Origin: Glebionis coronaria
Taxonomy: Eukaryota > Streptophyta > Magnoliopsida > Asterales > Asteraceae
Length of the DNA: 64,000 bases
Reading direction: 5' to 3'
Assembly: GCA_025667525.1 (NCBI GenBank)
Contig: CM046876.1
Span: 571,389,469-571,453,468 of the forward strand
Below, piece by piece: positions 42,101-53,757 of the stretch (position 1 is its first letter; every line of letters begins with the position of its first letter). Below the pieces are notes generated by a model. It was not told the DNA's origin. It did no database searches and saw nothing but the letters and a program-made list of their open reading frames with translations. Both the position numbers and the translations under genes were made by a program.

Positions 42101-43544
42101 CAAGATTCTTATACTTTGATTTCAAAACGTTTTGATGAGATTCAAAAACACTGTATTTCGCTTGAATGTGAAAATCAGTCTATTAAAACACCACAGTGTC
42201 AGCCAAGTGACAAGGTTGCTAAATTATTCCTTATAGACATAGAGAAATCTAAGGATCTTAACTGTGTGCAAGTACTTGAGGCCGCTGAGATTTTTAAACT
42301 TGATCTAGATAATCGAGTTTATAAGATTTTGTCCAAAATTGATAACTTAAAACAGAAACATACACGACTCTTCGATTCAGTAAAGCCCGCATGTGCTAAT
42401 ACCACTGCACAGAATGAATCTTTGATTGAACGATTGAATCAAAAGTCGGTGGAAATATTTGATTTGAGGGAACAAATTTGTGATAAAAATATGGCTTTGG
42501 CTGAGTTAAAGGAAGCACTCCGTACCCTCAAAGGTAAGAATGTTATGGATAACGCAGCCACCGTCTCAGCATTGTCCTCTAGTGCGATCAAAAGGAACCT
42601 CATCGCCGTCACACCATTTAAAAAGGGCCTTAGGACTAAACCATCTCAAACATTGGTCACTAAAGATAAGGCAAAATCAAAATCAGCTTCTAATATTCTC
42701 GTGTTGCCTTCTACAGGAGTAAACACCACTACTAAGGCTCAAAGATCTAAGCTTACAAGAAACATGAAGAATGATAGGATCTCGCCCTCATCTAGTAGTC
42801 AAGTGAAGAACAAAGTAGAAGCCCACCCTAGGAATGTTATTTTTGTTTTGAATAAAAAGAATCATGTAGCTAAACCTAAAGGCTCTGCGGTTGTGCAGTG
42901 TTCTAAGCCTATTGTGAATTATAATTTGAAATGTTGGAATTGTAATGAATGTATGTTTTATAGTCGTCATGATTCTTGCCTTATTGACCATGTGAATGAG
43001 ATGAATGCCCGTAAAAATGGTTTAGAATGGAAACCGACTGGGAAAGTGTTAACCCAAGTTGGCTGGATGTGGCGTCCCACTGGTAGAACTTTCACTATAA
43101 TAGGAAATGCGTGCCCTTTAACTAGGATCACTCCTACTACAGCGAATAAAGCGTGCCTTTTAAATATGAGTACCAAGGCTACCAAAACACAAGCGTGTCC
43201 TTTAACTAGGAACACCGACGCTGCTGTAGGAACCAAGTGTCCTTTAAATAGGTCTACTCCTACTGTAGTGCCCACAAATAATCCAAAACCTCATAAAATT
43301 GGAACAATAAAACCTTTTATTGGTAAAACTCACATTAGAAAATGCTGGAAACCAAAGGATAACTCAAATGTTAGCAATTCTGATAAGTATGTATCTGTAT
43401 CTGTATCTGTATCTGTATCTGTATCTGTATCTGCTAACACTCCGGAACCAATAGTTTCCAATGCATTGTCTACTGTTGTTGATGAAAACAGGTGGTCCAA
43501 ATTGTTCTCGGGTATTTGGACTCTGGTTGCTCCAAGCATATGAC
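39104..43544 (+). pseudogene. gag: C gag, remaining part: capsid, zinc knuckle, long coiled coil
   Basis: Continues from codon 17: R-P-P-M-L-E-K-T-M-Y-E-D-W-A-S-R-M-E-L. TGA after GELT (39280) fits Arg to stop. KLYDAVDKFAYVPRETLNDYYLRF is capsid-like. A Gln/Pro-rich stretch (39770-40060) and a knuckle C-Y-N-C-[TGA]-G-Q-G-H-M-A-R-Q-C (about 40360-40400) follow. After a frameshift near 40650 comes a long Lys/Glu coiled coil, open at 41147-43543 (798 codons), then repeats of WKPTGKVLT and PLTR. The end, S-K-L-F-S-G-I-W-T-L-V-A-P-S-I, overlaps the start of pol in another frame; the stop TGA lies within the protease H-M-T-G codons. Confidence 0.87.
43392..43433 (+). repeat. Microsatellite (TATCTG)7 in C gag
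   Basis: Seven perfect units, encoding a Ser-Val dipeptide run in the Gag frame. The period is a multiple of three, so length changes keep the frame. Confidence 0.95.
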
Positions 43545-44580
43545 CGGAGATCGCTCTCAGCTAAGAAATTTCGTCAGCAAGTTTCTTGGTACGGTTCGAT
43601 TTGGAAATGATCATATTGCAAAGATAATGGGTTACGGTGAATATCATATTGGGACGTTGAAAGTACCAGAAATTCCTAGAGGCTGTTATTATTTCAAGAG
43701 TGTATTATGTGGAAGGACTCGGTCACAACTTATTTTCTGTGGGACAATTTTGTGATTCATATCTTGAAGTCGCTTTTCGTGAGCATACCTGCTTCATTCG
43801 TAATTTGGAAGGGGTTGATTTATTGAAAGGTACTCGAGGGAATAATTTGTACACTTTGTCTCTACAAGATATGATGGCCGCTTCTCCAGTATGTCTTTTC
43901 TCCAAAGCATCAAAGACTAAGTCATGGTTATGTCATCGATGGTTATCTCATCTTAACTTTGACGCTATTAATCATTTGGCGAAAAACGAACTTGTTCGTG
44001 GTCTTCCTAAACTTTCATTTCACAAGGACCATTTGTGTTCTGCGTGTACAATGGGGAAAAGCACTAAGAAATCATACAAACCCAAGACTGAAGACACCAA
44101 CCAAGAGAAACTTTATTTGTTGCATATGGATCTTTGTGGGCCAATGCGTGTTGAAAGTCTTGGTGGCAAAAAGTACATCCTCGTCATGGTGGATGATTAC
44201 TCTCGGTTTACATGGGTGAAATTTCTCGCAACAAAAGCTGAGGTACCTAAAGTCATCATCGACTTTCTCAAGATAATTCAGGTACGTCTCAACACTACTG
44301 TTCGACGCATTCGTATAGATAATGGAACCGAATTTGTGAATCAAACCTTGCGTAAGTATTATGAAGAAGTTGGCATATCTCATGAAACATCCGTTGCTCG
44401 CACTCCATAACAAAATGGTGTCGTTGAAAGGCTAAATCGCACACTTATGGAAGCAGCTCGAACGATGTAAATTTACGCAAAGGCTCCATTATTTTTATGG
44501 GCAGAAGCAGTATCTACAGCAGTTTACACCCAAAACCGATCACTAATTCAAAAACGCCATGGTAAAACACCGTATGAGCT
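43492..44580 (+). pseudogene. pol: C protease and integrase, broken
   Basis: From CAG|GTG (exon-like start 43492) the frame reads Q-I-V-L-G-Y-L-D-S-G-C-S-K-H-M-T-G, an intact protease motif, in a frame different from gag. A frameshift near 43700 leads to GHNLFSVGQFCDS, the region CHRWLSHLNFDAINHL and CSACTMGKS (zinc ligands partly changed: W-H to C-H). The core has LLHMDLCGPMRV and RIDNGTEFVNQ. TAA replaces Gln in T-P-Q-Q-N-G (44408-44410), then VVERLNRTLMEAARTM is followed by another TAA (44468-44470). Confidence 0.87.
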
Positions 44581-44659
44581 TCTACATGGTAAAGTACCAG
44601 ATTTATCATATCTTCATGTATTTGGTTCTCTTTGCTATCCAAATAATGATGGTGACAAT

Positions 44660-46782
44660 TTGGGAAAACTTCAACCAAAGGCTGATATTGGTATTTTCAT
44701 TGGTTATGCACCCGCAAAGAAAGCATACCGAATATACAATCGTAATTCTCGCAAGATCCTCGAAAATATGAATGTTGATTTTGATGAGCTGACAGCAATG
44801 GCTTCTGAGCAAAGCAGCTCTCAACCCGCACTTCATGAAATGGGACCCAGTAACATTAGCTCTGGTCTTGTCCCAAACAACCCCACTTCATCATCATTTA
44901 CACCACCTACTAGGAATGAATGGGATACGTTGTTTCAATCGTTCTTTGATGAATTCTTTACTCCTCCAAGTATTGTTGCTCCAGAACCTGAAGTAATAGC
45001 TCCGGTAACCGAAGTTGTCGCTCCAGCAACCGAATCACACTCAGACACATCTACACCTACAATTGGTCAAGATATACCTTCAACGAGTAATTCTCAACCA
45101 ACACATGTAACAACTACCCATGTGATACCTATTGATGATGAAGAGGATGATGATGATCACGATTTGGAATTCGCTCAAATGCGTGAACTTCCATTCTTTG
45201 GTGTACCAATTCCTGACTCTAATCAAGTCGGGTCGTCCACCTCAGAGCAAGCTCCTACTACGGTCTACTCCAATCCATGGATTCGTGAACATGACAACAA
45301 ATGGACAAAGGATCATCCTATAGATTCTATTATTGGGGACCCTAATCGTCCGGTATCCACACGAAGTCAGTTACAAGAAAATGCAATGTTTTGTCATTTT
45401 GATGCTTTTCTCACTGAAGTTGAACCTAAGACATGGCAAGAAGCTTTTAACCAATCCTGTTGGATAGAAGCTATGCAAGAAGAACTTAATGAATTTATAC
45501 GTCTTGATGTATGAGAACTTGTCCCATGCCCAGATAAAGTGCAGTTACTCACTTTGAAATGGGTTTACAAGGTGAAACTCGACGAGTTAGGCGGAATATT
45601 GAAGAACAAAGCTCGACTAGTAGCTCGTGGATACAAGCAATTATTAGGCATCGACTTTATGGAATCTTTTGCACCTGTTGCCCGTTTGGAAGCTATTAGA
45701 CTATTCCTTGCTTATGCAACCCACATGAATATGATCGTCTATCAAATGGATGTGAAGACGGCATTTCTTAATGGTGAAATCAAGGAAGAGGTCTATGTCC
45801 AACAGCCGGATAGTTTTATGAATTCTAAATATCCTAACCACGTGTACAAGCTTAAGAAGGCTCTCTATGGGTTGAAGCAAGCTCCACGCGCATGGTATGA
45901 TCTATTGTCATAATTCCTCATTACACAAGGCTTCGCTAAAGGCAAGGTGGATCCCACGCTGTTCATTCAGAAACGAGGTAAAGATATGATTATGGTACAA
46001 ATATATGTTGATGATATTATATTTGCAGCCTCGACCCAAATTTTATCCGATGAGTTTGGGACACTCATGTCTTCCAAGTTTAAGATGTCAATGATGGGCA
46101 AGGTATCATTCTTCTTAGGACTTCAGATATCTCAGAGTCCTAGAGGCATCTTTATCAATCAATCCAAGTATGCCCTTGAATCTCTTAAGAAATATAAGAT
46201 GGAATCTTGCGACCCCGTGGATACTCTAATGGTGGAACGAACTAAGCTAGGTGCAGATCCACATGGAATTGCTGTTGATACGACACTTTATCATGGAATG
46301 ATCGGTACCCTTCTGTATATCACAGCCAGTGGACCTGATCTTCAGTTTGCTATATGTATGTGTGCTCGGTATCAAACTCGGCCTACTGCGTTACACTTAG
46401 CTACGGTTAAACGGATCTTTCGATATCTTAAAGGAACCATTAATCGGGGACTTTGGTACTTGAAAGACTCTTCGGTTGCACTCATGGCATATACTGATGC
46501 GGATTACGCGGGTTGTCAAGATACTAGGCGTAGCACAAGTGGAACTTTGCAACTACGAGGAGATCGACTAATCAGTTGGGCATCAAAAAGGCAGAAAAGC
46601 GCTGCAATTTCAAGTACGGAAGCAGAATACATAGCTATGTCCGGTTGCTGTGCTCAAATTCTTTGGATATTTTCACAAAGACTTTAGATCGCGCTCGAAT
46701 GAAATTCTTGGCCGACAAGCTTGGAATGAGAACCTTCTCGCCTGAGACTCTTAAGGGACTGGCAGATGAAGCGAAAGAATAG
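44660..46782 (+). pseudogene. pol: C linker, RT and RNase H with internal deletion
   Basis: Linker 44660-45400 (KLQPKADIGIFIGYAPAKKAYRIYN, then acidic/Pro-rich). RT in pieces 45400-45514, 45539-45913 and 45947 onward: CWIEAMQEELNEF, a TGA for Trp (45512), [56 protein letters not shown], a TAA at 45911, then YVDDIIFAAS. RNase H has LMAYTDADYAG and SSTEAEYIAMSGCCAQILW, then jumps directly to D-I-F-T-K-T-L-D-R-A-R (46669 onward). About 75-80 codons usual here, including the H-I-D-I-R-x-H-F part, are missing. The C-terminus, GMRTFSPETLKGLADEAKE, ends at 46782. Confidence 0.88.
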
Positions 46783-49624
46783 TGGTGGTAAACTATTCTC
46801 CGTATCCTTGGTGATCATTTGTATATATTGTTTATATTTTTATCCACAAAAGCAAAATACAAAAATATAAAACCATATAAAAACCATAAAATTTAAAAAC
46901 TTAGAAAAATCCAAAAATATTTTTACTTTATTTTCTAAAGGCATGTCTTTTGGTACGATAATATTTACGGCCTTAGAAATGTTGATTAATATTGACACGG
47001 CGCCATAAATAGAGTTCATACAAAAGTTGTAAATATTTCATAAAACATGCCTATATGGCTTGTAGTTATTTCTGACTATAACCCGCTTTTCATATTAAAG
47101 TCAAGTATTTCTTATGAAAGCTTTGGCTCACAACGGGAATTAATTTTCTCGGGCATGGTTTACTTTATAACCATGTAAGGGATTTTGTTTACGTTATAAC
47201 ACAATCTAACACGGATATATGTACGCTTCACTACATTTATTTGTTAAAACAAGAGAAGTCTTGTTTTTATGAAGCTATCATCTCTACAACCATAGCTATC
47301 TATAATTGGTATCTACATACTCGACGATGCGACTACTCAAACGACGACTAGAGCTCTTTCGATAGAACACGGGTCAACAATTGAGGGGGAGCAATTGTCA
47401 AGCGTTCAGAATATTTGATGTCGAATGTGCCAAGTTCACAAATTGGTGTCAAGACAACAATACCAATCGTACATGTGGTGTCAAGAGATGACTTTAGACA
47501 TGACGAGGCGACCAACATTTACCGACAAGAACCATTTGATCTTATCATGTGATGTTCTCATCAATCAGGTCCAACCTTGTCAATTTATTCTAATATGGTG
47601 AATATGTGATTATGTTACAAATCGGTATGATCTCTCACAAATTGGTCTCATGAAGATTAAACGGACTTGCATGTTTCTTCCCAAAACCTTTGTTAAAACT
47701 TCATTAAATCAAATGATATTAAAAACATCGATTGGGTTAATATTTTTAATATTGGGGAGAAAATGTGATTTAATATGGGAAATTATCACAAAAGGTTTGA
47801 CTTAACGTGATGGCTCATCCCGACATGTGCAAAATGTTTTCGAATATTGTGGCATATGTTAAAGGGCGGAAAATGGATTTGCTATATCAAAATGGATTTC
47901 ATGGTGACATATACTTACCCTAAACCCATTTATTTCACGACGATGAAGAATGTGGTGACATATGGATGGTAGGATAGGTTAAGTCCAATGATTCTTCTAA
48001 AACCGGAGGAATCTTCCCAAGGACATTCCATTGCTAGAAATAGTAGTCCTTAGGAAAGATGGAGAAAGACTGTGAACGTAGCTGAATTCCGACCAAGTAC
48101 TTAAGTTAGCACTGGAACAATCACAACAAGGTGCTAGTTATGACGTATTGATAAGCATTGAAGGGGTTGAAGAATGAAAAAGAATTGTAAAGATAAAGGG
48201 TGTAAAGAAAGAAGCCCTCCTTACAACCTTAGGCAGAAACCGGGTCAACACATATGCTATTGAGATCATTTTAATGATGCTCGATATTAAAGATAGACAT
48301 CATGGACCTAGTGATGCATTGCACAACCCTTCCCATCTAACTCAGATATCTCTGAAAAGGTATTTGTTTTATTCACACGGAGATAACGCATTATCTATCG
48401 ATTTATTCACTCCGAATATATTGATATTGAAAAGGTGGCACTCCTCTCCAGCCTCCGATCACTAAAATCTAAAATGCACGATCGAGTCTAGAGCCATTTG
48501 AGATAATCAAATATCTCAATGGGACACACTACCATATTTCCTTGCTTCTTCACACACTATGAAAAGTAAGAAAGATATTAAGAGTCCTACGCAAAATCTT
48601 CATGATCTTGCCTGAACATCCGAGTAATACAAAAGTATTTACAATGAAGATGGAAATCCTTCTTGAGCGAAAATCAAAAAGCTCATGGTAGGTGACTTGT
48701 GCGATTCTTTATGAATCAAACTTGTGATAACTGGAAAGCAACAGTTGTTTTATTCTTAATTGAATTTAAACACGTTCCAGGCCTCTACGCAATATCTCGT
48801 TCATCTTGACAGAACACTCAGAGTGACACTCTTAAGTGTTCACAGTGATGAGTGGAAATCCTTCTAGTGTTAACATCAAACAGCACTTGGTAGGTAACTT
48901 GCAAGATTCTGTATGAATCAAGCTCGTGACAACTGGAAAGCAACGATGGTGCGATTCTTAAATGAATTTCACTTGTTCCAGGAATCGGAATTGACGGCTT
49001 CAATCATGCGGATAATTTTATCCAAATGATTCACTCTTTACGTTCGCAGTCAGCTTTGGACAGTCGAGTAAACAGAACGGGTTTACCCGCGAAATCTTGT
49101 CAAGGAGATTTTTAGTTAAATCTACCTGCCACTAGTACGATATTTTATATCGTCCAACGGTCTTCACCGGCCGGAGGTAAAATGCTACCGAATTAGAATG
49201 AAATGTTCAAAGCGATTTCATTCGTGTCTAATTATGTTGCGGTATTTGAAGATGGTGGCGTTGCGGTGACCAAGAAGAAGTCGTCCCCACATGCTTATAT
49301 TTTCTACTTCAACAAATTCAAGAAGGTCTAAAAGTTAAGTCTTTCGTTGTATCAAACTCTGAAGCTTTCAAGAATTACAAAGGTATAAGTATGTGGGAAA
49401 TGAAGTCACGAAGAGGCAAAGATCACAAGTGATGCACAAGATCTAAGGCAAAAGATCCATGCTCAAGATTGATATCAAAGATCACATCAACCTATTCACC
49501 AAAAAAGAATAAGAAAAGAAAGACGGAGACTGCGAGCTCAAGACAAGCATAGTATGCTAGGTTTATTTTATTATTGTAACTCGGGTAACGCTCTTGTTTG
49601 GAGTGACCTCCCTTAGGGGGAGAT
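46783..49624 (+). other. C 3' non-coding region with repeats, ending in the polypurine tract
   Basis: 2.8 kb without a credible gene. It contains purine tracts (GAGGGGGAG near 47383, GGGGAGAAAATG near 47754) besides the real polypurine tract (TTAGGGGGAGAT, 49613-49624). At 48590-48990 two diverged direct copies of a unit of about 190 bp share GGAAATCCTTCT, TGGTAGGT(G/A)ACTTG and GGAAAGCAAC. Element E has clearly related units in the same sense, so this region is shared by both families. There is no aORF. Confidence 0.75.
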
Positions 49625-49944
49625 TGTTGGAAATACGTTTTACGTATTAGAAAGGTTTGGTCACTCCAACAATAGATATAATAGAAGCTCGTAGTTTAGT
49701 TTATTTTTACTTATTAAACAAAGCCCAAACCGAGCCCATGTGATGTATGGGTCGGCGGCCCAAAATGTAAACCAAGCCCACTTTGTGGACTTGGTATAAA
49801 AGCCCTCTCCTTTGATGGAGAGGGCGTGGTTTCATTTCATAATAAACATAGTTCTTTCATTTTCTCTCTCTAGAAGTGTGAAATCCACCAAGTTTCTATC
49901 TCTTTCTCTCTCTAAAACATAAGCAAGATTTACAATATCTAACA
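49625..49944 (+). repeat. C 3' LTR
   Basis: 320 bp, aligned end to end with 22871-23190. It is followed at once by TCTTT and B Gag codons. Confidence 0.94.
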
Positions 49945-50114
49945 TCTTTGATGCAACGACATAGAACACCACCATTTGGTTTAGTATCAAGATATCGAAT
50001 AAAACGTGATTTCCATTGAGCATATCGACCGGACACAAGCATTGGTGGTCTCTCTTTGTTACCCGCCACCATGATGTTGTTATTTGTCACACGATACTCT
50101 GTAGTAGAATCCAT
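49945..50114 (-). pseudogene. gag: Element B gag N-terminus
   Basis: Minus-strand ATG at 50114: M-D-S-T-T-E-Y-R-V-T-N-N-N-I-M, then GNKERPPMLVSGRYAQWKSR, FIRYLDTKPNGGVL and C-R-C-I-K. The C insertion follows, and the protein continues as G-P-Y-T-L at 22860. The fold is the usual copia Gag N-terminal region. E would have the same start outside the window. Confidence 0.87.
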
Positions 50115-51244
50115 CTCAATAACGTCTAAATGTTGAAGTGGATAGGATCTTATGTAGATATGATGTTGTGATTAGATTGTGGTTGAAATTCTGAGAAACG
50201 TTGTGAAAAACCTTAAACAATGTCTTCTTGAGAAACCAAAAAATCTTAGACCAAATAACTCACGAAATTTCAAAATCATATTTTTGAAAAATTTCTAACA
50301 CATAATTTCGGAATGTGTTATTGAGGATTTCGGAATATGTTAAATCAAATAATTCTTAATGTTGCAATCCGGAATACAGAATAAGTACAAATTCGGAATA
50401 TTAAGTGAAGAAATCGGAATATTGAAGAATTCGCAATAAGTCTAGATGTCAGAATAACTAGAAATGTCGGAATAAGAGACTAAATCCAGAATTCCTCAAA
50501 TGCTGAGTAAGTCAAGATGTCGGAATCCACTAAATCCGGAATCCCTTACAAAATTAAATCCGGAATCTCTTACAAAATTAAATCCAGAATCTCTTACTTT
50601 CTTGAATTTGGAATGTGAGCACAATCCGGAATGCCAATAATTCGGAATACTTCACAAGTCAAGAATCTGGAATCCAAAAGATTTCGGAATACAAGTAATG
50701 ATTTCGGATCTTTTCTTTCTTGAATTCGGTATGTGTTCACCAAAATTTAGAATCCGGAATGTGTTTACCAAATCCAAAAATCCGGAATTTGTCACACTAG
50801 ATCCAGAATCAGTTAATTCGGAATAACTAACCCTTGAATCCGGAATATGTATTACACAAATTCGGAATCCAAATAACCCTTAACAATCCGTAAACCTTAA
50901 CAGATCCGGAATCCTTACCAAATCTGGAATCACTAAACCCTTAACAAATCCGGAATCGTTAACAAATCTGAAATATTGCCAAGTTGATGAATAAGTCAGA
51001 TAGAACAATAAAGACGAGATCTTTATCAAAAATCGAGCCGAACGCCCCAAAATCTTGCGTTTTTAACCAAAATCACTAACCCAAATCCCTACCACAACTA
51101 TGTAGGAGATTTTTATGAAGATTTAGAGCTCGAAAACACAATTTTTTTTTTTTGAGACGAGATGATTTGATGATAAAATCACACGAATCAAAATCAATAA
51201 CCACAAACCAAACACTAATCTACCCTGTGGCGATTGATACCAAA
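50115..51244 (-). repeat. B leader with TTCCGGAT/TTCCGAA word array, and primer site
   Basis: No gene in 1.1 kb. About 50300-50960 carries roughly 20 copies of a word read on the element strand as ATTCCGGATT or ATTCCGAA, plus one-base variants. From the LTR side the primer site TGGTATCAATCG (51242-51231) matches initiator tRNA-Met over eight bases. A short A/T run (51140-51152) and plain sequence lie between primer site and array. Confidence 0.78.
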
Positions 51245-51623
51245 TGTTGTTCTCATTTTTATCACTTTACCATGGTTAGATTATAACAAATAAAGATGAA
51301 AATATATGAATCCTAGAGAGAGAAAGTAGAGAGATAGATGATTAACTATGTGAAATTAGATTAGAGAAAATGAAATGGTTTAACCTCTCCTAACATGCTA
51401 GGATAGGTATATATAGTCGGGCCTACATGTGGCATAATGGGCTATATGTTTGATTGAGTCGGACTTGAATAAATTGTTTGGTACCTTGAAAGATGCCTTT
51501 TAAGCTAGCCATCAAGCCCGTATTACACAACTATTCTACTACCTATTACAATGTTCTAATAAACAATACATTATAAACCTATGACCGATCATTCTTCTTC
51601 GACTCAATATTTTGAGGCTAACA
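51245..51623 (-). repeat. B 5' LTR (379 bp)
   Basis: Element-strand start TGTTAGCCTCAAAATATTGA at 51623, end ...GAACAACA at 51245. It is the same family as the E LTR (53372-53757) by shared ends and blocks (GAGCCTCAAAATATT-type end, AACATGCTAGGA, GAGAGAGAAAGTAG on the plus strand). The plus-strand right flank AAAAT (51624-51628) would be its target duplication; the other end of B lies beyond base 1. Confidence 0.9.
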
Positions 51624-52106
51624 AAAATGATTTTAAACTTATGAATTCACTCAACCATTGTGTTGATTTTAAGCATATATCTTAGGTTTTAAAGCTTGCT
51701 AATTATAGAGCAGCATGATGATGGCATGAAGAGGCACAAGACTGAAATTATTCTAGATTTTGGGAACTTTATATTGTAAAACTCTAATTTTACAATGATA
51801 TATAAAGAAAGTTGATTTTGTCACTCTTTTGAGTTGTTTTATATTATTATGACTTGTGTTTTATGAAGTAATACCCCAGATCAATATTTAGATGCGTAAA
51901 GGTAAAACGGGGGTGTTACAGGTTGGTACTCAGAGCCATGGTTATAGAGAACAAAAATTAAAATCTTGACTATAACTACTTTTAAAATAATTTCAAGAAA
52001 GTTCTTCGTGCCAAAGGCAGTGCTGCTACAAGAATTATGTAGATGACTTTAATGCTATTCTCCATGATTATGTATAAGTTTATGCTTACTTGATATTATG
52101 CCTATG
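51624..52106 (+). mobile_element. H: gypsy-like LTR 3' end, primer site and leader fragment
   Basis: The LTR part ends GGGGGTGTTACA at 51920. It is followed by GGT and TGGTACTCAGAGCC (51924-51937), the initiator tRNA-Met site with one extra base. The leader continues to 52106, where F is inserted (flank CTATG, 52102-52106). The LTR begins abruptly at the B LTR, so B is inserted in the LTR of H. No coding sequence is visible. Confidence 0.72.
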
Positions 52107-52427
52107 TGTTGGAAATACGTTTTACGTATTAAGAAGGATCGGTCACTCCAACAATGGTCCATGTAATAGCTCGTAGTTTAGATATTTATCTTTATTTAAC
52201 AAACAAGACCAATCCTAGCCTACAACATGTGTAGGCCGGCCCAAATGTAAGCCCAAGCCCATGACAAGGGCTTGGGTATATAAACCCTCTCCTTTGATGG
52301 AGAGGGTAGTGATATTCATATTTTACATATAGTTCTCATTAGTTTCTCTCTCTAGAATTGTGTGAAATCCACCATCTTTCTATCTCTTTCTCTCTCTAAA
52401 ACATAACCAAGATTTACATATCCTACA
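52107..52427 (+). repeat. F 5' LTR
   Basis: Shares TGTTGGAAATACGTTTTACG, the TATATAAA box (about 52277-52284) with a GGAGAGGG block after it, and the CTCTCTCTAGAA stretch with the C LTRs. The partner LTR is not in the window. Confidence 0.9.
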
Positions 52428-52442
52428 AATGGTATCAAGAGC

Positions 52443-53261
52443 TATGGGATGATTGTATTGTTTATGTGTTCGTGTTCTTGATTTTTGTAGCTTTTTGATC
52501 TATACAAACCCACGTCGAATTTTATTTCTTTTGTGTTTTTTATGGTTTAATCTTGATACAAATCATCTACATAGTTGTGGTAGTGATTTGGTATTGTTTC
52601 TTTGGTTAAAAATGCAAAATGTTTGGGTGTTTGGATCAGTTTTTGGCTTAAAATCTCGAATTTGGTGTGTTTTGTCCGAGAAAAGTGGAAAAAAGAGTAT
52701 ACTTTTTGTACTATTGCGACAGCTCCCATCGCAATATCTAGGGTTTTAACATTGCGATCCATATTGCGAATGGTATTGCGATTGGATTTCATTTTGAGAC
52801 ATTGCGATCCGTATTGTGATTCACATTGCGACAGGATTGTTTTTGTGATATTGCGACAGGGTATTGCGACAGGGTATTGTGATAGGATATTGCGACAGGG
52901 CATTGCGACAGGGGTATTGCGATTGGTGTATTGGGACTGGAATTATTGCGATAGGATTTGTTACGATTGGACTCATTGTGATACAACATTGCGACAGCAT
53001 TCCTTTTAGTCATTGCGACAGCATTCCTTTAGACATTGCAACAGCATTCCTTTTAGGCATTGCGATTGAACAACAAGTATTCCAAGATTTTTCAAAAACG
53101 TGTTTTTGAAAATTATGTGCAATTTCATCTTGGAATTTTTGGTTTATCGAGAACATATTTTAGGGGATTTTAACATTATTTATCGGCTTCTACACACAAC
53201 AACAAACACATTTACTTTCTCTCATTGATTGATCAACGTTTGTAAATCTTCACTTATTGAA
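52443..53261 (+). repeat. F leader with ATTGCGA word array
   Basis: No gene. About 52708-53070 holds some 20 copies of ATTGCGA with short tails (CAGG, TTGG, TCC, CAGC), plus ATTGTGA variants. It sits at the same place as the TCCGAA array of C, while the sequence before and after (GTATTGTTTATGTGTT; AGGGGATTTTAACATT) is conserved between C and F. Confidence 0.82.
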
Positions 53262-53371
53262 ATGGAGTACGCATCTCTTACGGATAAGTCCATCCTCTCG
53301 GGTACGGATAATCGTCCACCAATGTTGGTGAAGACTATGTATGAGGAATGGGCTTCCCGAATGGAACTTTA
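53262..53371 (+). pseudogene. gag: F gag, first 36 codons, interrupted by E
   Basis: M-E-Y-A-S-L-T-D-K-S-I-L-S-G-T-D-N-R-P-P, then MLVKTMYEEWASRMELY up to the E LTR. It aligns with C gag codon by codon and shows what C looked like before D entered at codon 17. Confidence 0.88.
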
Positions 53372-53757
53372 TGTTGTCCCTTTATTTTTGTGATGATTAA
53401 GCAAGGAATAAAGAAAGAAAATAGATGAAAAGAGATGGATTCCTAGAGAGAGAAAGTAGTGAGAGAAATTAGAGAGAGAGAGATGATTAACTTGGTGAAT
53501 ATTAGATTAGGAATAATGAGTTTACAAATGACCATCCACCCTCCTAACATGCTAGGAGGGTAGTATATATAGTCCACCCACATGCGGGGTTTAATGGGCT
53601 ATATATTGGGTCGGGCTTGTCTTTTGGACTTTAATTAGTTTAAATCCAAGCCCGTAAACCACGAATAATTAACTACCTATTACAACGTTCTAATAAATAT
53701 TACAATAGAAACCTATGACCGAACATTCTTGTTTGACTCAATATTTTGAGGCTAACA
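53372..53757 (-). repeat. E 3' LTR (386 bp)
   Basis: Plus-strand TGTTGTCCC...GAGGCTAACA. On the element strand TATATACTACCC gives a TATA-like box near 53570, followed by the AACATGCTAGGAGGG-type block on the plus strand, shared with B. Confidence 0.92.

Larger units (their letters stand above)
22871..49944 (+). mobile_element. Element C: Ty1/copia retrotransposon (about 12.4 kb without nested D)
   Basis: Both LTRs (320 bp) are present with six differences by eye. The flanks TATTT (22866-22870) and TCTTT (49945-49949) are a target duplication with one mismatch. Joining the two B flanks with one copy kept restores the Gag reading C-I-K-E-G-P-Y, comparable to C-I-T-H-G-P-Y in E, so the borders are secure. 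Order: LTR, primer site, word-array leader, gag (split at codon 16-17 by D), protease, integrase, RT, RNase H with a deletion, 2.8 kb of non-coding sequence, polypurine tract, LTR. Confidence 0.95.
52107..53371 (+). mobile_element. Element F: 5' end of a C-family copia element, cut by E
   Basis: LTR 52107-52427 (321 bp, TGTTGGAAATACG...CATATCCTACA), close to the C LTR in layout but clearly diverged. Primer site TGGTATCAAGAGC at 52430-52442. The leader and the first 36 codons of gag follow. E is inserted at 53371/53372 with flank CTTTA; the rest of F would lie beyond E, outside the window. Confidence 0.9.

Noticed and set aside
43700..44410. C integrase piece as an intact gene
   Set aside because: It starts mid-domain after a frameshift and ends at a stop inside the catalytic T-P-Q-Q-N-G motif.
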